Source: Candidatus Dormiibacterota bacterium
Lineage (GTDB): Bacteria; Chloroflexota; Dormibacteria; Aeolococcales; Aeolococcaceae
Length of the DNA: 8,368 bases
Direction: 5' to 3'
Assembly (NCBI GenBank): GCA_003170875.1
Contig: PMYJ01000056.1
Coordinates: forward strand, 6,916-15,283
This document shows positions 5,612 to 8,368 of this stretch, in pieces (the stretch's first letter is position 1; each line of letters begins with the position of its first letter). The notes under the pieces were generated by a model, which saw only the letters and a list, made by a program, of their open reading frames with translations, did not search any database and was not told where the DNA came from. Position numbers and translations under genes: made by a program.

Positions 5612-6371
5612 CCTGCAGGACCTCCTCGGCCAGCTCCCGGTATGCTGCGGCGGCCTTCGAGGCGGGGGCATACGCCACGATCGGGACACCCGCCAGGGAC
5701 GTCTCCTGGAGCTTCACGGTCGGAGGGATCAGGGTCTTGAAGATGCGCAGTCCGGCCAGGTCGGCGAGCCCGCTCAGGAGCTGCTGGCTGAAGTTGGTGC
5801 GGAGGTTGACGAAGGTGGGCACCATGCCGAGCAGCTGCAGCTGCGGGTTGAGCCGGTCGCGCGCAAGGTTGACCGCCCGCAGCACCTCCTTGAGCCCGCG
5901 GACGGCGAACCCTGACATCTGGAGCGGGATGATCACGTAGTCGGTCGCGGCCAGGGCATTGACGGTGTGGAAACCGAAGTTGGGCGGGGTGTCGTAGAGG
6001 ATGAACTCGTACGCGGCGGAGGTCCCGTCCCGGTCCAGGGCGTCGCGCAGCAGGGTTTCCCTGTGCAGCCCTGAGGGGAGCTCTGCCTCGGTCGCCGTGA
6101 GGTCCGGCGTCGCGGGGAGGACGTACAGGTTTGCCCACTCGGTGGCGACGATGGCCTGGCCGGCCGTGGCGCGACCGATCAGCACGTCGCCCAGGCTGGA
6201 ACGGAGCTCGTAGGGGTTCAGCCCCAGGCCGCTCGTGAGGTTGGACTGGGGGTCGCAGTCCACGGTCAGCACCCGCCGGCCGCGCTCGGCGAGAGCCGCC
6301 GCCAGGTTGATGGCGGTGGTCGTCTTGCCCACGCCACCCTTCCCGGACACGCAGGCGATCCCGATGCCCAT
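5604..6371 (-). CDS. parA: ParA-family partition ATPase (255 aa)
   Basis: This is a canonical ParA/Soj-type ATPase, closer to textbook than the orphan copy at 3531. Walker A is SGKGGVGKTTT with signature Lys11 and P-loop Lys16. The A' motif is VDCDPQSNLT (Asp38, Asp40, with the normal Gln42), and Walker B is FILYDTPP (Asp127). The later family stretch DYVIIPLQMSGFAVRGLKEV and the C-terminal IVAYAPASKAAAAYRELAEE are also typical. There is no N-terminal helix-turn-helix, so it resembles chromosomal or type Ib ParA. It cycles between ATP-bound dimers on nucleoid DNA and monomers, driven by its ParB. Start: ATG at 6371, five bases after GGAGG; the long in-frame extension upstream (rich in Arg and Ser) is not coding. 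It is first in an operon with parB and the coiled-coil gene. Identity is secure; whether the cargo is the chromosome or a protein complex is open because its ParB is unusual. Confidence 0.95.
   Translation of the reverse strand: MGIGIACVSGKGGVGKTTTAINLAAALAERGRRVLTVDCDPQSNLTSGLGLNPYELRSSLGDVLIGRATAGQAIVATEWANLYVLPATPDLTATEAELPSGLHRETLLRDALDRDGTSAAYEFILYDTPPNFGFHTVNALAATDYVIIPLQMSGFAVRGLKEVLRAVNLARDRLNPQLQLLGMVPTFVNLRTNFSQQLLSGLADLAGLRIFKTLIPPTVKLQETSLAGVPIVAYAPASKAAAAYRELAEEVLQVV
5621..5626 (-). promoter_or_regulatory. Ribosome binding site deciding the parB TTG start
   Basis: AGGAGG on the minus strand lies inside the last codons of parA, nine bases before TTG at 5611. It selects this start over the in-frame ATG at 5689, whose first 26 codons (rich in Arg and Pro) only read parA in another frame. 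Confidence 0.7.
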
Positions 6372-6374
6372 GCT

Positions 6375-6381
6375 CACCTCC
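6375..6381 (-). promoter_or_regulatory. Ribosome binding site of parA
   Basis: GGAGGTG on the minus strand precedes the ATG at 6371 by a short spacer. A GTG two codons upstream is in frame but lies within this site. Confidence 0.65.
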
Positions 6382-6535
6382 GGGGCTGCAGATGTCACGT
6401 CACCGTACCTTGGTGGAATTCGGTCGCGTCCGGCGTCCGATTCGCCCCTCGTATCTTGCCTGCGACAGCAGCGTGGCCGCGCGACTCTGGAGCCGGGGCC
6501 GGCGAATGGCGACCTGACCGTTACTCGCTCGCGAC

Positions 6536-6549
6536 CCGGCATCTGCCGG
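6536..6549. repeat. Inverted repeat CCGGC-atct-GCCGG upstream of the plus-strand gene
   Basis: A five-base-pair perfect stem with a four-base loop, placed where the -35 of the promoter at 6568-6573 would fall. It could be an operator; GC-rich DNA makes chance plausible. Confidence 0.3.
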
Positions 6550-6567
6550 ATGGTTGGAGGCTCTTCG

Positions 6568-6573
6568 GATAAT
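6568..6573 (+). promoter_or_regulatory. -10-like box of the small hypothetical gene
   Basis: GATAAT matches the -10 consensus in five of six positions and stands out from its GC-rich surroundings. It ends nine bases before the ATG at 6583, so the transcript would be leaderless or nearly so. No good -35 is visible. Confidence 0.45.
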
Positions 6574-6582
6574 CGCACCAAG

Positions 6583-6984
6583 ATGACCGTACAACCCTCT
6601 CTCTTCAGCAGCTCCGATACGACCTCGCGCCGTCGCTTGGTCCGTGATGGCTTCCGTGAGAACGAAACCAACCCCGTGGACCACTTCGCGCTGCGGTCGG
6701 GAGAGATGTATCGGATCTCTTACTCCGTGGGCGGATCCAGCCAGCGCAGGGTCACCCGCAGCGTGGCGATCTACGGTGGCCAGACCGAGCGCCGCGTCTG
6801 GAGCGGTGACGTCATGCCCTGCCTCGACTTTGCGCTGCCCCAGGGCAGGACGCTGTCGCTTCTCACCAATCAGCTCGTGGACGCTCGGCCGGCTGAGCTC
6901 AACGAGCGGGGTCAGTGGGTGCTTCAGCAGCCGGATGGCCACCATCGTCGCGCTCCGCGCCGTCACCACAGCGGTCTCGGCTGA
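6583..6984 (+). CDS. Small hypothetical, probably beta-rich protein (133 aa)
   Basis: Not recognised. Codon use at 6640-6930 is consistent with real coding. The first 25 or so residues are Ser/Arg-rich and probably disordered (SLFSSSDTTSRRRLVRDGF). Residues from about 35 to 110 alternate hydrophobic and polar residues as in a small beta barrel: HFALRSGEMYRISYSVGG, RRVTRSVAIYGG, ERRVWSGDVMPCLDFALPQG and RTLSLLTNQLVDARP. This recalls small SH3-like or PilZ-sized barrels but matches none that I can name. The tail is His/Arg-rich (HHRRAPRRHH). Start: ATG at 6583, nine bases after a -10-like GATAAT; no Shine-Dalgarno, so it is probably leaderless. An upstream in-frame ATG at 6550 would add 11 residues and lies before the box. 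It is divergent from parA and convergent with the response regulator gene. Function unknown. Confidence 0.68.
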   Translation: MTVQPSLFSSSDTTSRRRLVRDGFRENETNPVDHFALRSGEMYRISYSVGGSSQRRVTRSVAIYGGQTERRVWSGDVMPCLDFALPQGRTLSLLTNQLVDARPAELNERGQWVLQQPDGHHRRAPRRHHSGLG

Positions 6985-7136
6985 GCCTGATACGCATCTT
7001 GGGGCCGAGGGTGGGAGTGGCTCAGGCCGCCTCTGCGGACCTCGCGACGCCTCTGCCGATGCTCACCGGCTGACCCCGGGCGGGTGGAGCCGTTCCGACC
7101 TCCCCTAGCCTTTGCCATGGCCGCCGGAGGATGCGA
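6985..7136. other. Convergent intergenic region with hairpin
   Basis: These 152 bases lie between the ends of the small hypothetical gene (plus) and the response regulator gene (minus). No coding potential or promoter is visible. The one clear structure is the stem at 7067-7092. Confidence 0.5.
7067..7092. terminator. GC-rich stem-loop, possible bidirectional terminator
   Basis: CGGCT pairs with AGCCG (five base pairs); after a small internal loop, ACCC pairs with GGGT around a five-base loop. It sits between two convergent genes, as a shared terminator would. Neither side has a T-tract, so it is not a classic intrinsic terminator; it could stop polymerase weakly or protect 3' ends. Confidence 0.4.
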
Positions 7137-7973
7137 TCAGCTCTGGCCTGCGACCGGCTGGAAGCCGTTGGACTCGGGGGTGACCTCCTGGGCCTTGGCG
7201 AGGCGCTCGTTGAGGCCGCGCCGCTCGAAGCGGTATCCGATGCCGGGGACGGCGTGGATGTAGGTGGGACGCGGTCCTTCCGGCTCGATCTTGCGGCGCA
7301 GACGGTACACGTGAGCGTCGACCGAACGAAGGTCGAGGTCGGCGCCCTGGCCCCAGACCTTCTGGATCATCTCGGAGCGCGAGATCACCCGGCCCGGCGA
7401 GGCCGAAAGGAGTGCCAGGAGGTCGAACTCGGTGGGGGTGAGGGTGACCGGTTTGCCGTCGCGCAGCACCTCGTGGCGCCCGACGTCCACGATCAGACCG
7501 GGGAATTTGAGGCGCCCGGGCCGGACCTGGGATTGGGTCGTCCGCTGACGGCGGAGCTTGGCATTGATCCGCGCGGCAAGCTCCCTGACCTCGAACGGCT
7601 TGATGATGTAGTCGTCGGCGCCGATCTCCAACCCGACCACGACGTCCACCGGGTCGGAGCTGGCGGAGACCATCACGATCGGGACCTCGACACCGGCGGC
7701 GCGGAGGCGCCGGCAGACGTCGAAACCGGTGAGGCCCGGCAGGGTCAGGTCGAGGATGATCAGGTCGATGTCACTGGACTCGGCAAGGCGAACGCCGTCC
7801 AGGCCGTCCTCCGCGAACTGGATGCTGAAGCCGTGCTGCTGCCCCAGGACGGTGAGGATGTCGTGCATCGAGGGGTCGTCGTCGACGACGAGCACGGTCG
7901 CCTCGGCGATCCCGGTGCGGCCGCCCAGTGAGGCTGCCGGGTTGAGAATGCTGTAGTCCGTGAAGGGGCTCAT
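7137..7973 (-). CDS. OmpR/PhoB-family response regulator (278 aa)
   Basis: Two-component transcription regulator. The receiver domain (residues 25-145) has the acidic pair in VLVVDDDPS (Asp31-33), the phosphate acceptor Asp75 in LIILDLTLPG, Ser103 in VMVSASSD and Lys125 in DDYIIKPFE. The winged-helix domain (about 152-255) includes LTPTEFDLLALLSASPGRVI, the recognition helix LDLRSVDAHVYRLRRKI and the C-terminal hairpin HAVPGIGYRFERRG. All phosphotransfer residues are present. About 25 residues before the receiver domain and about 25 after the wing are extra compared with a typical 230-residue OmpR protein. Start: ATG at 7973 with AGGGA eight bases upstream; the extension to 8036 has no support. 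A histidine kinase gene ends 275 bases upstream on the same strand and is its probable partner. Target genes cannot be read from the sequence. Confidence 0.95.
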   Translation of the reverse strand: MSPFTDYSILNPAASLGGRTGIAEATVLVVDDDPSMHDILTVLGQQHGFSIQFAEDGLDGVRLAESSDIDLIILDLTLPGLTGFDVCRRLRAAGVEVPIVMVSASSDPVDVVVGLEIGADDYIIKPFEVRELAARINAKLRRQRTTQSQVRPGRLKFPGLIVDVGRHEVLRDGKPVTLTPTEFDLLALLSASPGRVISRSEMIQKVWGQGADLDLRSVDAHVYRLRRKIEPEGPRPTYIHAVPGIGYRFERRGLNERLAKAQEVTPESNGFQPVAGQS

Positions 7974-8248
7974 CCTGTCGTTCCCTGGAATGGCCTCCGC
8001 GATAGGACGGCTTGGCGCTCGCCACGACGCTACCACTAAGATCGCGAAGGCTCTGATTCGGTTACCCGAGTGTTGCGAGCTTTTACCGGGCCGAGATGGC
8101 GGTGGGCTCCCCGCGCGGCCCGAGAACGAGCGGCAGCGGCGCGGCAGCGCTCGCTCAGGCGCGGTCGGCGGCGACGATTCGCGATCAGGGGCGGGCGATT
8201 GGTGCGGCGCAGCGGCACCTGCGGCCCGGTTCGCCTGGCCGAACGCCC
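7974..8248. other. Kinase-regulator spacer
   Basis: These 275 bases separate the histidine kinase stop from the response regulator start, long for a two-component operon. The minus-strand frame at 8036-8218 encodes 60 residues dominated by Arg with no ribosome site, so I do not call it. A short inverted repeat (TCGG-ttac-CCGA) lies near 8057-8068 and a weak five-base-pair stem at 8229-8244 just past the kinase stop. The A/T-richer part at 8034-8090 is the likeliest site for a separate regulator promoter, but no clear -35/-10 pair is visible. Confidence 0.45.
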
Positions 8249-8368
8249 CTACAGCTGCCCGGGCAGGGCGACGACGAAGGTGTTGCCCCGGACCCGGGTG
8301 TTGTCGATCCAGATCCTGCCGCCCATCCGCTCGACCAGCTGCCGTGCCAGGTAGAGGCCGACTCCGAA
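8249..8368 (-). CDS. Sensor histidine kinase, C-terminal end
   Basis: Partial gene cut by the right edge; only the last 39 codons are present. They read FGVGLYLARQLVERMGGRIW, then IDNTRVRGNTFVVALP and a TAG stop. This is the end of the HATPase_c domain: the G2 box (GVGLYLARQLVE, the usual GLGL pattern with Val), the following strand with GGRIWI, and the last strand TFVVALP. The ATP-binding N box, the phosphorylated His and any sensor domain lie outside. It is on the same strand as, and upstream of, the OmpR-family regulator gene, so the two probably form a pair. The family call is firm despite the short length. Confidence 0.88.
   Translation of the reverse strand, partial: FGVGLYLARQLVERMGGRIWIDNTRVRGNTFVVALPGQL

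Larger units (their letters stand above)
6372..6582. other. Divergent intergenic region, parA / small hypothetical gene
   Basis: This 211-base region must carry the parA operon promoter (minus). On the plus strand it has a -10-like GATAAT. I found no convincing -35/-10 pair for parA. It contains two short inverted repeats sharing GCCGG (6492-6503 and 6536-6549), a tandem GCGTCCG pair near 6426-6439, and a direct repeat GTCACGTCAC at about 6394-6403 just upstream of parA. No canonical 16-bp parS was seen. Confidence 0.5.

Noticed and set aside
5431..6138. 235-codon frame opposite in phase to parA
   Set aside because: Pro/Arg/Gly-rich shadow of parA in another frame of the same strand; no domain.
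6393..6404. Possible parS site upstream of parA
   Set aside because: TGTCACGTCACC shares only the TCACGT core with the 16-bp parS consensus and lacks its dyad symmetry.
6372..6671. Long N-terminal extension of ParA
   Set aside because: Arg/Ser-rich and unlike the family; the ATG at 6371 has a good ribosome site and gives the usual ParA beginning.
8036..8218. Possible 60-residue gene on the minus strand in the kinase-regulator gap
   Set aside because: Strongly Arg-rich, GTG start without a ribosome site, and no motif; typical of random frames in GC-rich DNA.

Overview
The window is GC-rich (about 70% by eye) with strong G/C bias at third codon positions, GTG and TTG starts used freely, and several genes whose start codon lies directly after a -10-like box with no Shine-Dalgarno sequence. 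Together these suggest a high-GC soil-type bacterium of the Chloroflexota/Dormibacterota or Actinomycetota sort. This placement is an inference from style; there is no rRNA or other marker gene.

Layout, left to right. (1) 1-389, minus: the N-terminal part of a CpaF/TadA-type secretion ATPase (Tad pilus or type II/IV secretion), running off the left edge. (2) 610-1131, plus: an unrecognised acidic, proline/alanine-rich protein with a helical C-terminus, divergent from cpaF. (3) 1128-3511, minus: a two-gene unit. It holds a 683-residue protein with three DUF4388/PATAN-like modules, a heptad-repeat linker and a conserved-looking helical C-terminal domain, followed by a 102-residue single-pass membrane protein with a coiled coil. 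(4) 3531-4307, plus: an orphan ParA/MinD-family ATPase, divergent from the 683-residue gene with only 19 bp between start codons. (5) 4324-6371, minus: an operon of parA, an unusual parB (TTG start overlapping the parA stop) and a coiled-coil protein gene. (6) 6583-6984, plus: a small unrecognised, probably beta-rich protein. (7) 7137-8368, minus: an OmpR-family response regulator and, upstream of it, the last 39 codons of a sensor histidine kinase.

The central 1.1-7.0 kb looks like an intracellular positioning or polarity module rather than ordinary housekeeping parABS. Two different ParA ATPases sit next to a ParB-like CTPase-fold protein that has lost key motif residues, a coiled-coil protein, a multi-module DUF4388 scaffold and a membrane-anchored coiled-coil protein. 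A Tad-type ATPase lies on one side and a two-component system on the other. My working idea is that these proteins place or regulate a surface machine such as a Tad pilus, or organise the cell pole. This rests on domain content and proximity only.

I found no RNA genes, insertion sequences, CRISPR arrays or integration sites. No intergenic stretch exceeds 300 bases; the four longest (390-609, 6372-6582, 6985-7136, 7974-8248) are described in the feature list.
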